From contig SCUB01000023.1 of assembly GCA_004297465.1 (NCBI GenBank), positions 1 through 64,000 on the forward strand: 64,000 bases of DNA, read 5' to 3'. Origin of the DNA: Xanthobacteraceae bacterium. Lineage in GTDB: Bacteria > Pseudomonadota > Alphaproteobacteria > Rhizobiales > Xanthobacteraceae. Position 1 is the first letter of the stretch; every line of letters begins with the position of its first letter. The translations under genes were made by a program, and so were the position numbers. The notes under the pieces are model-generated. The model made no database searches and was not told where the DNA came from. It saw only the letters and a program-made list of their open reading frames with translations. Positions 1 through 8,127 of this stretch are shown here, piece by piece.

Positions 1-180
1 CCGCGCTATCGCGGCGGACCGATGTTCTATGCCGACAGCGTCGGGCTCAGGAAAATCCACGAGCGCATCCTCGAGTTCAGGAAGGAGCTCGATCCGCAGT
101 ACTGGACCCCGGCGCCGCTCATCGAAAAGCTCGCCCTTTCGGGATCGAGCTTCGCCGAGTGGGACAGGTCACGCAGCTAA
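1..180 (+). CDS. 3-hydroxyacyl-CoA dehydrogenase, C-terminal end (partial)
   Basis: Frame 1 is open from the window edge to a TAA at 178-180 and encodes 59 residues. The stretch RYRGGPMFYADSVGL followed by a helix ending near DPQYWTPAPLIEKLA is the characteristic C-terminus of the FadB/FadJ-type bifunctional enoyl-CoA hydratase / 3-hydroxyacyl-CoA dehydrogenase family, which oxidises 3-hydroxyacyl-CoA in beta-oxidation. The N-terminal hydratase and NAD-binding domains lie outside the window, so the exact paralogue and substrate cannot be told. Its last 24 bases and the sequence just after the stop are repeated at 5301-5362. Confidence 0.82.
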   Translation, partial: PRYRGGPMFYADSVGLRKIHERILEFRKELDPQYWTPAPLIEKLALSGSSFAEWDRSRS

Positions 181-218
181 TCGATCGAAGATGGGGTCAT
201 TACGTTATATGTTACGCC
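157..218 (+). repeat. 62-bp direct repeat, left copy
   Basis: This copy covers the last codons and stop of the 3-hydroxyacyl-CoA dehydrogenase gene plus 38 bases after it. It aligns without gaps to 5301-5362, with 52 of 62 positions identical. All ten differences are transitions. The two copies bracket the accessory segment between them. Confidence 0.8.
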
Positions 219-393
219 TCTATTATGGCGTTCTTTGCTGTAAGTCCATTCTAGAAATACCGACCGCAGTTTCTTCTTTCCAGATGCGCGGGGTGGACGC
301 GTGCCGTACCATTCAATAAGCTCGCTGACATACGCGCATCAGAAACTCCCTAGCAGCGACAGCCAGCCGCGCGCGGCAAGATGGCATAGACCC

Positions 394-772
394 TTAGCGC
401 CTTGGCAGGCCTTGAAGAACTCCACCAATCAATTGCATCATCATGCGCTGCTGTTCCATTTGCTGCATGCGAGTCTGTTGGGAACTCTCTTCTTTTGCGA
501 CTTCCATATCGTAGGCCCATCGGGCCGTGCTATTTCCCAGCGTTGCGGACCGACGATAGAGTTCAATTTTTGTTTCGCTAGGGTTCTTGGGAACTGCAAG
601 CCCACGATCAACCATTTTCGGCTAAGCTTAACATCGAGTCGGAATCTTGGAGATCAACGCCCTTTCGAAATAGGATGATGGCCTGATCGGGAGCTTTCTT
701 ATCTGCAAAATAAATCCATCCCAGATTATCGAATGCAGCTATTTCCCCGCAGAAAGGGCGACCTTCCGGCAT
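394..772 (-). pseudogene. Sel1-repeat protein, frameshifted and probably 5'-truncated
   Basis: Two overlapping minus-strand frames read as one Sel1-like (TPR-type) protein. The first, 772 to 608, holds the helix pair AAFDNLGWIYFADKKAPDQA and ends in a stop just after SLAENG. The second, 615 to 394, continues with MVDRGLAVPKNPSE and LYRRSATLGNSTARWAYD, the usual rest of a Sel1 repeat, then a Gln/Met-rich tail. Removing one A from the A4 run near 615 fuses them into SLAEMVDRG, which is what the family has at that point. The simplest reading is a single-base frameshift. Sel1 proteins are usually longer and often exported; no signal peptide or earlier repeats are seen, so the 5' end is probably lost at the junction near 775. 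A sequencing error is the other explanation for the shift. Confidence 0.6.
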
Positions 773-841
773 CGTGGGAGGAAGCCTTTTTGGATACCCC
801 GGTGGTCTGATTGTGGGGCTGCGCCGGGCAGGCCAGTGGCC

Positions 842-1060
842 CCTTTCGTGGTCTGGACTGGGCCCTTATCGACGAGATCCAGCGCGCGCCAGGCCTATTG
901 TTGGTTGTTGGCGCTCAAGAAGACGGTGGCCAAGGATTATCAGCCCGGCCGCTTCCTGCTGACCGGCTCCGCCAATGTGCTCACCCGCCGCTTGTCGCGA
1001 ACTGGCTGGCCGAATGGAAACCCGCGCCGAAATAGCGGGCAAGGCTCCGACCTTCCGAAC
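842..1060 (+). pseudogene. AAA-type ATPase (DUF4143 family) remnant with several frameshifts
   Basis: Pieces of one protein appear in three frames in the right order: PFRGLDWALIDEIQRAPGLLL (Walker B region, IDEIQ), then ALKKTVAKDYQPGRFLLTGS with ANVLT (the GSAN sensor), then ELAGRMETRAEIAG. These are hallmark segments of the ATP-binding proteins with a C-terminal DUF4143 domain. The first shift is explained exactly by a tandem duplication of TTGTTGG at 898-904 and 905-911: deleting one copy restores LLLALKKTV. A second shift lies near 990. The Walker A part and the DUF4143 domain are absent, so this is a fragment and not a functional gene. Confidence 0.75.
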
Positions 1061-1130
1061 GCCTGACAGGAAGCGCTGGGACGACCGGGAGGCGGTGCGC
1101 CCGGATCGCGGCCCTCTTCCCTTCCTTGAA

Positions 1131-1156
1131 AGACGGGTTGCGCAGGCAACCCGTCT
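1131..1156. repeat. Perfect 11-bp inverted repeat (hairpin)
   Basis: AGACGGGTTGC at 1131-1141 and GCAACCCGTCT at 1146-1156 pair perfectly around a GCAG loop. There is no T-run after it, so it is not a typical intrinsic terminator. The stretch 1061-1434 has no other recognisable gene. Confidence 0.5.
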
Positions 1157-1360
1157 AGGCCCCACGCCAATAAGCGGGGGGTTCGGCTGTCACAGGCCGC
1201 CGGCAGAATGAGGGGATCACCCGCTCTGCACGACCAGCAGTAGGAAGAGCGAGGATACGTCCCCCGGCGCCTCCTTGGAGCTTGGCTTGGGGACCGCAGG
1301 CCCCCGCTAAGTGATGATGCAAAAGCCTTGAATAACAGCGGTTTATACCCATTTCAAACT

Positions 1361-1391
1361 CGCCAAAAAACTCGCCAAATATCCCGCCAAA
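1361..1391 (+). promoter_or_regulatory. Three CGCCAAA repeats at exact 12-bp spacing upstream of fic
   Basis: CGCCAAA occurs at 1361-1367, 1373-1379 and 1385-1391, a 12-bp period. The array lies about 45 bases before the fic start. It is followed by an AT-rich stretch (TTGATATACAATATGATATG, 1418-1437) that could contain the -10 region. A direct-repeat operator, perhaps for autoregulation, is an inference; no known regulator consensus is recognised. Confidence 0.35.
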
Positions 1392-1434
1392 ATTACTCCG
1401 TGCAAAACAGTAACGATTTGATATACAATATGAT

Positions 1435-2658
1435 ATGTTCAGAGATAAACAAGCCAAAGAACCCGCCAAAGACCGGGGTGAACCCATCGGCCTAATGGAG
1501 CCGATGCTGATCAGCGAAGGATCGTCCCGAAGGGGAGCACTGACCGATCTTGCTTTGGAGCTGGGACAGAAGAGCGCTGGTTTCCGGCGCTCCCTGCCTG
1601 AAAGCCTGCTGACCTCTCTCGCCGACCTCGTGCGATCGATGAACTGCTACTACAGCAACCTGATCGAAGGGCACGACACGCACCCGATCGACATCGAGCG
1701 CGCTCTTAAAGGCGACTACAGCAAGGACACCAAGAAGCGCGATCTCCAGCTAGAGGCCAAAGCCCACATCACGGTCCAGCAATGGATCGACAGCGGCAGT
1801 CTGAACGGCCGGGCCATCACCGCAGATGCCATCCGCGAAATCCACAAGCGTTTTTGCGAACAACTGCCGGAAGACCTGCTCTGGGTCGAACATCCCGAGA
1901 CAAAAGAGAAGATCGAGGTCATCCCCGGCGAATACCGCGACCTTGATGTCGTCGTCGGTCGCCATATCCCCGTCAGCGCACCGGCTGTGCCGCGCTTTCT
2001 CAAACGCTTTGAAGAGGTCTACAGCAAGCTCGGCAAGACCGAGACGATCATCGCGGCAGCGGCGGCGCACCATCGCTTCGCGTGGATTCACCCGTTCCTC
2101 GACGGCAATGGTCGTGTCGCGCGGCTGATGTCGCACGCCACCCTACTGGAAGCGTTCGACACGGGTGGCGTCTGGTCAATCGCGCGTGGTCTCGCCCGCA
2201 ACGTCGATGCCTATAAAGGCCACCTTACCGCCTGCGACCTGCCGCGCCGCAACGATCTCGACGGCAGAGGTCATCTGAGTGAAGAGACGCTGACGGATTT
2301 CACCACATTCTTTCTGACCACCTGCATCGACCAGGTCACCTTCATGGAACGCCTTATGCAACCCGATCGACTGCGCACACGCATCCTGCTGTGGACGGAA
2401 GAGGAAATCCGGCTCGGCAAACTGCCGCACAAGTCCGGCGCGATCCTCGAAGCCGCGCTCTATCGCGGGGAAATCCCGCGCGCGGAAACACCGGCTATTT
2501 TCGAAGCCAGCGAACGTAGCAGCAGCCGCTTCGTCTCCTCCCTCTTAGAGCGGGGCGTGCTCACCTCAGAGAGCACGCGCGCGCCACTGCGTCTTGCCTT
2601 CCCTGCGGCCCTTGCCTCACGCTGGATGCCTGGATTGTTTCCGGAGAAGACGGGCTAA
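1435..2658 (+). CDS. Fic/DOC family protein (AMP-transferase type)
   Basis: A 407-residue Fic-domain protein. The Fic core motif HPFLDGNGRVAR is complete at residues 219-230, with catalytic His219 and the anion-binding GNGR loop. Fic enzymes normally transfer AMP (or UMP and similar) from a nucleotide to a hydroxyl of a target protein. An N-terminal inhibitory-helix motif of the S/T-x3-E-G type is visible as SNLIEG (residues 74-79), so this is a class II, self-inhibited Fic protein that needs no separate antitoxin. Residues 290-407 form a C-terminal helical / winged-helix-like region common in the long Fic family. The start is the first ATG of the frame, just after an AT-rich leader. A truncated SIR2-like gene follows after 9 bases. 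The cellular target cannot be told from sequence. Confidence 0.9.
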   Translation: MFRDKQAKEPAKDRGEPIGLMEPMLISEGSSRRGALTDLALELGQKSAGFRRSLPESLLTSLADLVRSMNCYYSNLIEGHDTHPIDIERALKGDYSKDTKKRDLQLEAKAHITVQQWIDSGSLNGRAITADAIREIHKRFCEQLPEDLLWVEHPETKEKIEVIPGEYRDLDVVVGRHIPVSAPAVPRFLKRFEEVYSKLGKTETIIAAAAAHHRFAWIHPFLDGNGRVARLMSHATLLEAFDTGGVWSIARGLARNVDAYKGHLTACDLPRRNDLDGRGHLSEETLTDFTTFFLTTCIDQVTFMERLMQPDRLRTRILLWTEEEIRLGKLPHKSGAILEAALYRGEIPRAETPAIFEASERSSSRFVSSLLERGVLTSESTRAPLRLAFPAALASRWMPGLFPEKTG

Positions 2659-2667
2659 GGTACAATT

Positions 2668-2763
2668 ATGGCTTATAGAAAATGCGTATACGTAATTGGT
2701 GCAGGATTTTCTGCCGGCCTGGGATACCCGCTGACCAGCGACCTACTTATGCGCTTATGGGGG
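2668..2763 (+). pseudogene. SIR2-like domain protein, truncated after about 31 residues
   Basis: Starting 9 bases after fic, with a good ribosome site (AAGG, 7 bases before ATG), the frame encodes an N-terminus containing VIGAGFSAGLGYPLTSDLL. GAGxS is the NAD-binding start of SIR2-like domains, which occur in several defence and toxin systems. After about residue 31 the protein sequence stops resembling the family and the frame runs on into unrelated sequence to a stop at 2986-2988. The gene appears cut by a deletion or rearrangement near 2763. The tight spacing suggests that fic and the SIR2-like gene once formed a two-gene operon. Confidence 0.55.
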
Positions 2764-3132
2764 CCGCGGTCTGGCTGTCAAAAGGGGTTTTACTGGTCTC
2801 GTAGGATGACGGCGTGCCGCGCGCGAAATACGGCACGTGCCGCAAATCCGGATTTCCGATCAGAAGCCATGTCTTCGGCATGGGAGAACTCTCCGCAAAA
2901 TGGGAGAGCTGGCGATCCGCTTGGTTGCCGCTTCATCTGCGGCCGCATCGTAAAAAAGACCACCTTGCCCGGATCGGCAGGTTGGTGAGGTGCCAGCCCT
3001 CGTCGTGATGCACAGCCAAGTATCGAGTGTGACGCCTGGCTGGTCAAGAGTACAAGGTTAAACTGTGCCACGGGCTAACGGGACCGCGCGAGAACCACCG
3101 ACCTTCCGCTCTGCGCCAAAACCGGCACGGCA
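2764..3132. other. Rearranged intergenic stretch, no identified gene
   Basis: Sequence between the SIR2 breakpoint and the end of the helicase gene. Short open frames on both strands (for example 2814-3008 plus and 2790-3071 minus) have no recognisable domain. It looks like a scar from rearrangement. No transposase fragment or clear terminal inverted repeat was seen. Confidence 0.4.
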
Positions 3133-5115
3133 TCAGCCGCGACGATTGTTCTTCGGCTTGCGTTTCGCATGCGACGCAGTTGCCAGATGTGGCTTTCCAG
3201 TGTGGGCAGGCTTGTTGCGATGCTTGTTTTTCTTCTCGGAGTCCAGTGTTTTGCCAGATCTCACGCCATTTTCCTCGCGGGGCTTGCCGTAGTGCTTCTG
3301 CTCTGTCGCGCCATTGGAATTGTCGCCGCGATGTGTGCCGCGATCGCTGTCTCCAACTTCGCGCCGAGGCTGATGTGAGCGCCGTTCCGAAGGCGCATGA
3401 TCCCGGGCGGCATCCGCCAGCGGCTCGATGCGGATATTATCTTCCTTGTCCGGACGCCGGACCTTGGCGGCGAAGGATGCCGCGACCCGCTCGGAAATTT
3501 CGAACTCGGTCGCCGTGTCCAGAACGCGAATCGTGCCGATATCCTGCTTCTCGATACCGCCACGACGACAAATCATCGGCAGGAGCCAGCGCGCTTCCGC
3601 GTTTTTCCGGCGTCCAATGGCAGCCCGGAACCAGACCCCGCCCTCGTTCATCTCGTGACGCGCAGATGATTTTCGCGTCTTTGACCGGGGCTCGGCCGAG
3701 CGATCGTCGCCGCGCGGCGATCGGATACCCTTGTCTCGACCGCGATCGTCACGAGGCCGGCCGCTCTGGCCGGGATCGAGAATGTCTTCCGGCGACGGAA
3801 GCCGCGCGCGGTACAGCCGGGCGAGCGCCACGGCGATATCCTCGGGCGAGCGCTGGGCAAGCAAGGCCTGCGCCAGTAGCAGATCGTCGTCCGTCGTCTC
3901 CTCGGCCAGCAGGGGATCGCGCAGCATACGCTCCTGATCGAGGTTGCGAATTTCATCGGGCTGGGGAGCCGTGCCCCAGGCGGCATCGATACCGGCCAAA
4001 TTCAGCAGTAGTTCAGCGCGCCGCCGTCGCGCCGGCGGCACCAGCAATACGCTGACACCCTTTCGACCGGCGCGGCCGGTACGGCCGGAGCGATGCTGCA
4101 TGACCTCTGGATCGTTGGGAATATCTGCGTGAATAACGAGATCAAGGTTCGGCAGATCAATGCCGCGCGCCGCCACATCGGTCGCCACGCAGACTCGGGC
4201 ACGTCCGTCCCGCAGGGCTTGCAAGGCCTGCGTTCGCTCGTTCTGCGTCAACTCTCCGGAGAGCGCGACCACCGAGAAGCCGCGCTCCAGAAGCGTCGCC
4301 TGCAAATGCCGGACGGCATTTCTGGTGTTACAAAACACCAGCGCACTCGGCGATTCAAAGAATCGCAAAACATTGACCACCGCATGGTCGACATCGCTGG
4401 CGGCAATTCTGATGGCACGGTACTCAATATCGTCATGACCGCCTTCGTCGCCAGCGACCTCGACCCGAAAGGCTTTTTGCTGATATTGCTTTGCCAGCGC
4501 GACGATGCCGCGCGGTAAAGTCGCCGAGAATAACAACGTGCGGCGCGTTTCCGGCGTGGTCTTGAGGATAAATTCCATATCCTCGCGAAAACCGAGATCG
4601 AGCATTTCATCGGCCTCGTCGAGCACGACCGCCTTCAGTTCCGAGACGTCGAGACGCCCGCGCCGCAAGTGATCGCACAATCGCCCCGGTGTGCCGACCA
4701 CGATGTGGGCGCCCTCGGCAAGCTCGCGCTGTTCGCGGCGCGGATCCATGCCGCCGACGCACGAGACGACGCGCCCATTCGCGTATTGATAAAGCCATGC
4801 GAGTTCGCGATGGACCTGCAAGGCAAGTTCGCGCGTCGGCGCGACGATCAAGGCATGCGGCGCGGCCACCCGCTCGAACCGATCGACGCCACCCAGAAGG
4901 TTTTTTGCAATGGCCAGCCCGTAGGCGACCGTCTTGCCGGATCCGGTTTGCGCCGAAACAAGAAGGTCGCGATCAACAGCTTCGTCCGCAAGCACGGCGA
5001 TCTGAACTGGGGTCGGCTGATCGTAGCTGCGCTCGGTTAAAGCTCGGGCGAGTGGCGGTGGCGTCGTCGGAAATGACACGGGATGATAAACCTTGGGTTG
5101 GCGTTCAGCCCCCAT
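3133..5115 (-). CDS. DEAD-box ATP-dependent RNA helicase
   Basis: A DEAD-box helicase of about 660 residues. It has the Q-motif (PTPVQ), motif I AQTGSGKT, motif Ia APTRELA, motif Ib TPGRL, motif II DEAD within VVLDEADEMLDLGF, motif III SAT, motif V ATDVAARGIDLP and motif VI HRSGRTGRAG. A DbpA/CsdA-type RNA-binding domain follows the helicase core (from about GGVWFRAAIG), and the last 90 residues are a basic, low-complexity tail rich in Arg, Lys and Asp. Likely roles are ribosome assembly or RNA unwinding under stress. The frame extends to a GTG at 5196. The ATG at 5115 (MGAERQPK) is preferred because family members start close to the Q-motif, but neither start has a strong ribosome site. Confidence 0.9.
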   Translation of the reverse strand: MGAERQPKVYHPVSFPTTPPPLARALTERSYDQPTPVQIAVLADEAVDRDLLVSAQTGSGKTVAYGLAIAKNLLGGVDRFERVAAPHALIVAPTRELALQVHRELAWLYQYANGRVVSCVGGMDPRREQRELAEGAHIVVGTPGRLCDHLRRGRLDVSELKAVVLDEADEMLDLGFREDMEFILKTTPETRRTLLFSATLPRGIVALAKQYQQKAFRVEVAGDEGGHDDIEYRAIRIAASDVDHAVVNVLRFFESPSALVFCNTRNAVRHLQATLLERGFSVVALSGELTQNERTQALQALRDGRARVCVATDVAARGIDLPNLDLVIHADIPNDPEVMQHRSGRTGRAGRKGVSVLLVPPARRRRAELLLNLAGIDAAWGTAPQPDEIRNLDQERMLRDPLLAEETTDDDLLLAQALLAQRSPEDIAVALARLYRARLPSPEDILDPGQSGRPRDDRGRDKGIRSPRGDDRSAEPRSKTRKSSARHEMNEGGVWFRAAIGRRKNAEARWLLPMICRRGGIEKQDIGTIRVLDTATEFEISERVAASFAAKVRRPDKEDNIRIEPLADAARDHAPSERRSHQPRREVGDSDRGTHRGDNSNGATEQKHYGKPREENGVRSGKTLDSEKKNKHRNKPAHTGKPHLATASHAKRKPKNNRRG

Positions 5116-5300
5116 CACATCGAATCGAACGGAACAAAGCTGCGTGCTGGCAGATGCACAGCTTGATATGTGGGGATTTAATTGAGATGGAAGCACTTTA
5201 CGCTAAAGACCGGCAAAAGACCATGGCCCCGGCCTGCATATATCCCGCATGAGCCAGCGCGGGCGAGCAGCGTCACCGGCACGGCGAGGCCGAGCGCCTC

Positions 5301-5362
5301 GAGTGGGACGAGTCGCGCAGCTAATCGATCGGAGATAGGGTCACTACGTCACGCGTTACGCC
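5301..5362 (+). repeat. 62-bp direct repeat, right copy (gene-end relic)
   Basis: This matches 157-218 at 52 of 62 positions with no gaps, all differences being transitions. In frame it reads EWDESRS followed by TAA, like the EWDRSRS-stop at the left copy, so it is the 3' end of a homologous gene with nothing recognisable before it (a TGA lies in frame at 5250-5252). It marks the right edge of the accessory segment. Confidence 0.75.
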
Positions 5363-5370
5363 AAACGCCC

Positions 5371-5991
5371 TTATCCCGTATCTCGTATGCGCTGAGGCGC
5401 AAATTCATGTTCCCGATGTCCTGTCCAGCGCTTGAACAAACCATGTTCGATGCCAACCTGATCGAGGGCCTTGCCTATGCTCTGGTGGATGATGTCCATG
5501 ATGGTTTCAGGTTGATGGTAAAATGCCGGCATCGGCGGCAGGATGATGGCGCCATAGTCGGCGGCGCGGCTCATCAGGTCTAGATGGCCTTTGTGCAGGG
5601 GCGTTTCTCGCACCATCAAGACCAGCGGGCGCCGCTCCTTGAGGGTGACGTCGGCGGCACGCACGACAAGGTTGCCGGTAAATGAGTTGGCGACGGCCGA
5701 AAGCGTCTTGATGGTGCATGGCGCGACAATCATGCCGCGCGTTCGGAAGGAGCCGCTCGCGACGGCCGCGCCGACGTCCTTGTTATTGTAAACGACTCTG
5801 GCCAGCGACTTGACGTTCTCAAGGGAATATTTGGTTTCGATGGACAGGTTGAGGCCGGCCGCCTCGCTCAGGATGAGATGAACCTCTTCGTCGAGGGATT
5901 TGAGTACGCGCAACATTTCGACGCCATAAATCACCCCGGTAGCCCCGGTAATGGCGACAACCAGAGGCAGTTTCTTGGGCGTCCCGGACAT
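5371..5991 (-). CDS. UbiX/Pad1-type flavin prenyltransferase (first copy)
   Basis: A 206-residue protein of the UbiX family, which joins a dimethylallyl group to FMN to make the prenyl-FMN cofactor of UbiD enzymes. The N-terminal flavin-binding stretch VAITGATGVIYG, the central SGSFRTRGMIVAPCTIKTLS, the RPLVLMVRETPLHKGHL segment (phosphate binding) and ILPPMPAFYHQPETI are all typical. The start has a clear ribosome site (GGGAG, 7 bases before ATG). It begins 12 bases after the CBS gene and is the last gene of the phenylphosphate-type operon. Its presumed client is the UbiD protein at 8128-9609. A second UbiX is at 15794-16399. Confidence 0.9.
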   Translation of the reverse strand: MSGTPKKLPLVVAITGATGVIYGVEMLRVLKSLDEEVHLILSEAAGLNLSIETKYSLENVKSLARVVYNNKDVGAAVASGSFRTRGMIVAPCTIKTLSAVANSFTGNLVVRAADVTLKERRPLVLMVRETPLHKGHLDLMSRAADYGAIILPPMPAFYHQPETIMDIIHQSIGKALDQVGIEHGLFKRWTGHREHEFAPQRIRDTG

Positions 5992-6003
5992 ACTGATTCT
6001 CCC

Positions 6004-6678
6004 TCAACTGGTCTGCGCCGCTACGGCGCTCTTGCTCGATTCAGCGACGGCGAATCCCGCTTTCTCAAGCGCCGTCACCACACCCGCAGGGTCGTCCGAT
6101 TGAAAGCGGAGGATTACTGATTTTTCTTCTTCCTTCGCGTGATGCTGTTCGACTGGGTAGATGGCGCGCAATGCGGCGCCGGCCGACACCGCGACATCGG
6201 CAATCCGTCCGAGCACCCCGGGGCCAAGCTTGAGTGGCGCCAGCGTGATTCCGTTGCGTCTTTCCCACGCGCCCACGCAATGCGCCGCCAGTTGAAAAAT
6301 TTCATTGGCCGATATGACGCCAACCACTTTGCCTCTCTGCAGCACCGGGAATTGCGCTACACCCAGTTCGCGTCCCTTGCGCAAGCACTCCTCGATGGAA
6401 TCATCCATTTCTACGGTTGCAGGGTTGCGCACCATGACATCGCGCACACGCAACCGGGTGACAAAAAAATTCATCTCATCGGCGCTCTGGGTGCGCATGA
6501 CAAAGTGTCCCATGCGCAGCAAATTGGCGCGTGTCATCAGCCCGCGCAGGCATCCGTTCGCGTCCACCACCGGCAAAGCGTGCAACTTGTTCTCGCTCAT
6601 CAACCGCTTCGCTTCAGATACCAACACGTCGCCGCTTACTGTCATCGGCTGTGGTTGCATCCAATTGCCCACAATCAT
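6004..6678 (-). CDS. CBS-pair and ACT-like protein, candidate phenylphosphate synthase third subunit (PpsC-like)
   Basis: A 224-residue protein with two CBS domains (about residues 5-60 and 75-130) and a C-terminal ACT-like domain (about 145-214). CBS pairs bind adenine nucleotides and act as regulators. The ATG at 6678 is chosen because of a strong ribosome site (AGGAGGGG) just upstream; the frame continues 11 codons further. In Thauera aromatica the third subunit of phenylphosphate synthase is a protein of about 24 kDa with CBS domains that stimulates the other two (recalled from the literature). Size, domains and linkage to PpsA- and PpsB-like genes match this. A generic acetoin-utilisation type CBS protein is the alternative, but the context argues against it. 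Confidence 0.75.
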   Translation of the reverse strand: MIVGNWMQPQPMTVSGDVLVSEAKRLMSENKLHALPVVDANGCLRGLMTRANLLRMGHFVMRTQSADEMNFFVTRLRVRDVMVRNPATVEMDDSIEECLRKGRELGVAQFPVLQRGKVVGVISANEIFQLAAHCVGAWERRNGITLAPLKLGPGVLGRIADVAVSAGAALRAIYPVEQHHAKEEEKSVILRFQSDDPAGVVTALEKAGFAVAESSKSAVAAQTS

Positions 6679-6805
6679 GACGCACCCCTCCTGGAGATGA
6701 CCTTCTCCCAAGCCACGCAGCGACCGGTCATGGCGTTATCTATGCCGCCACTCGCGCCAGCATCGAGAACCGCGGCTGACCCGCGCAAGAGCACCGGGCT
6801 TGTCA

Positions 6806-8056
6806 TCAGTGGACTTTCGCGCGTCGATACAGCTGGACGAATTCATCGACCGCGGCGCGAGCGAATTCCGCCGTGTAGAGGTGCAGGTCGACCTCCTTGA
6901 CGCGCTCGGGATGGGTGAGCTTCTGCTTCAGACGAGCGACGAAGGCACCGTCGGCGACCGGGTCGTAGATGGGCCGGCCTGGCTTGTCCAAGGACGACCA
7001 TCCCTGCAACGGGATCAGGAACGTCCACTGCCCATTGGCGCGATTGAGCCTGTCGGCGATGACATCGGCAGCCTGGCGCAATTCTTCGGCGGTGGTGCGC
7101 ACCTGAACACGCAGTGCGTCCTGGACATATTGTACGCGATCACGCGTCTTCTCCAGCATGTCGGCGCGACCGCCGTACGAGAGAATATCGAGGCCGCAGG
7201 GCGCAAGCACCATCGGAATCCCCTTGTTTACCGCCGCCAGCAGTCTCTCCGGACCAGGATCGCGATTGCCCTTGAAGAGATTCTCGATGACGCCGCCGAT
7301 GCAGATATCGAGCACGCCATGGAAGGCGCCGTCGCGAATCATTTCTTCCATGGCCTTGTCGCCCTTGCCCTGGGCGTGGCAGACGATGGGCGTGAAGCCC
7401 GCGTCCTCCATCATGCCGAGCGCCACCTGCACCGCCATCTCGCCGAATCCGAACGACGACACAGCGACACAGGGCCGATCGAATTCGATCTTGGTCCCCT
7501 GAGTCATCTCGACCATGCCGCAGATGGCGCCGGTGGCATTTATGATTTGTGCCTTGAGCAATGGGTTCGTTCTTACAATGTCGAGCACCGTGTGGTGCAT
7601 GGTGATGTCGCGAGTTCCGACGTATTTGTCGATATAGGCGGGGTGCGCCGCCATCGGAGAGGCCATGAGTTTCGGTATGCCGAATGGAAGGCTCTTCATG
7701 ATCGAGGTCGCCACCAGGCTTGATGTGCCGCCTCCAATACCAATGATGCCGTGCACGCGACCGGCGCGCAGCAGATCGCCGACAATCGCAGTCGCCCCCT
7801 TGATCTGATTGTTGGTCGCCGTGTCTCGATCGGACCGATATTTCTCGCGCACGACCTCTATCGACAGCCCGCCTCGTCTCGCCACATCCTCGCAAGTGAT
7901 GTCGCCGGGGAATGGCGGCGGCTCCTCCATGCTGAAGTCGAGCAGAATTGCCTCATGTCCTCTGCCTGCAATCAAGTCCTTGACGAAGACGATCTCCTCG
8001 CCGCGCGTGTCCAGGTTGCAGATTATGACGATACCCTTTTTATGCTTTTCCATCAT
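6806..8056 (-). CDS. Tm-1-like ATP-binding domain protein (UPF0261)
   Basis: A 416-residue UPF0261 protein. It begins with a Rossmann-like stretch (GIVIICNLDTRGEE) typical of the Tm-1-like ATP-binding domain, contains a Gly-rich IIGIGGGTSS segment near the middle of the N-terminal half, and has the second-half segments TGAICGMVEM and CIGGVIENLF. Family members are known from plants (tomato Tm-1, a viral-replication inhibitor) and many bacteria, where the biochemical role is poorly defined. The start codon lies 71 bases after ubiD ends; the frame runs further upstream but would overlap ubiD, so the ATG-ATG at 8056 is preferred. Its place inside a phenylphosphate-type operon suggests a role in handling a phosphorylated or carboxylated aromatic intermediate. 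That is inference only. Confidence 0.85.
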   Translation of the reverse strand: MMEKHKKGIVIICNLDTRGEEIVFVKDLIAGRGHEAILLDFSMEEPPPFPGDITCEDVARRGGLSIEVVREKYRSDRDTATNNQIKGATAIVGDLLRAGRVHGIIGIGGGTSSLVATSIMKSLPFGIPKLMASPMAAHPAYIDKYVGTRDITMHHTVLDIVRTNPLLKAQIINATGAICGMVEMTQGTKIEFDRPCVAVSSFGFGEMAVQVALGMMEDAGFTPIVCHAQGKGDKAMEEMIRDGAFHGVLDICIGGVIENLFKGNRDPGPERLLAAVNKGIPMVLAPCGLDILSYGGRADMLEKTRDRVQYVQDALRVQVRTTAEELRQAADVIADRLNRANGQWTFLIPLQGWSSLDKPGRPIYDPVADGAFVARLKQKLTHPERVKEVDLHLYTAEFARAAVDEFVQLYRRAKVH

Positions 8057-8127
8057 TGGCCATCTTGCAGGATCGTTGAAGGTTCGTCGCCGACGCTTTT
8101 TTGCGCCGGCGACGAGTCGTGAACGAA

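Noticed and set aside
1361-1391. A short CRISPR-like array
   Set aside because: The units are 7 bases with 5-base gaps and only three copies, far too small for a CRISPR repeat-spacer array.
5116-5196. A 27-codon N-terminal extension of the DEAD-box helicase from a GTG
   Set aside because: The extension has no similarity to the family and no ribosome site; the ATG at 5115 is closer to the Q-motif.
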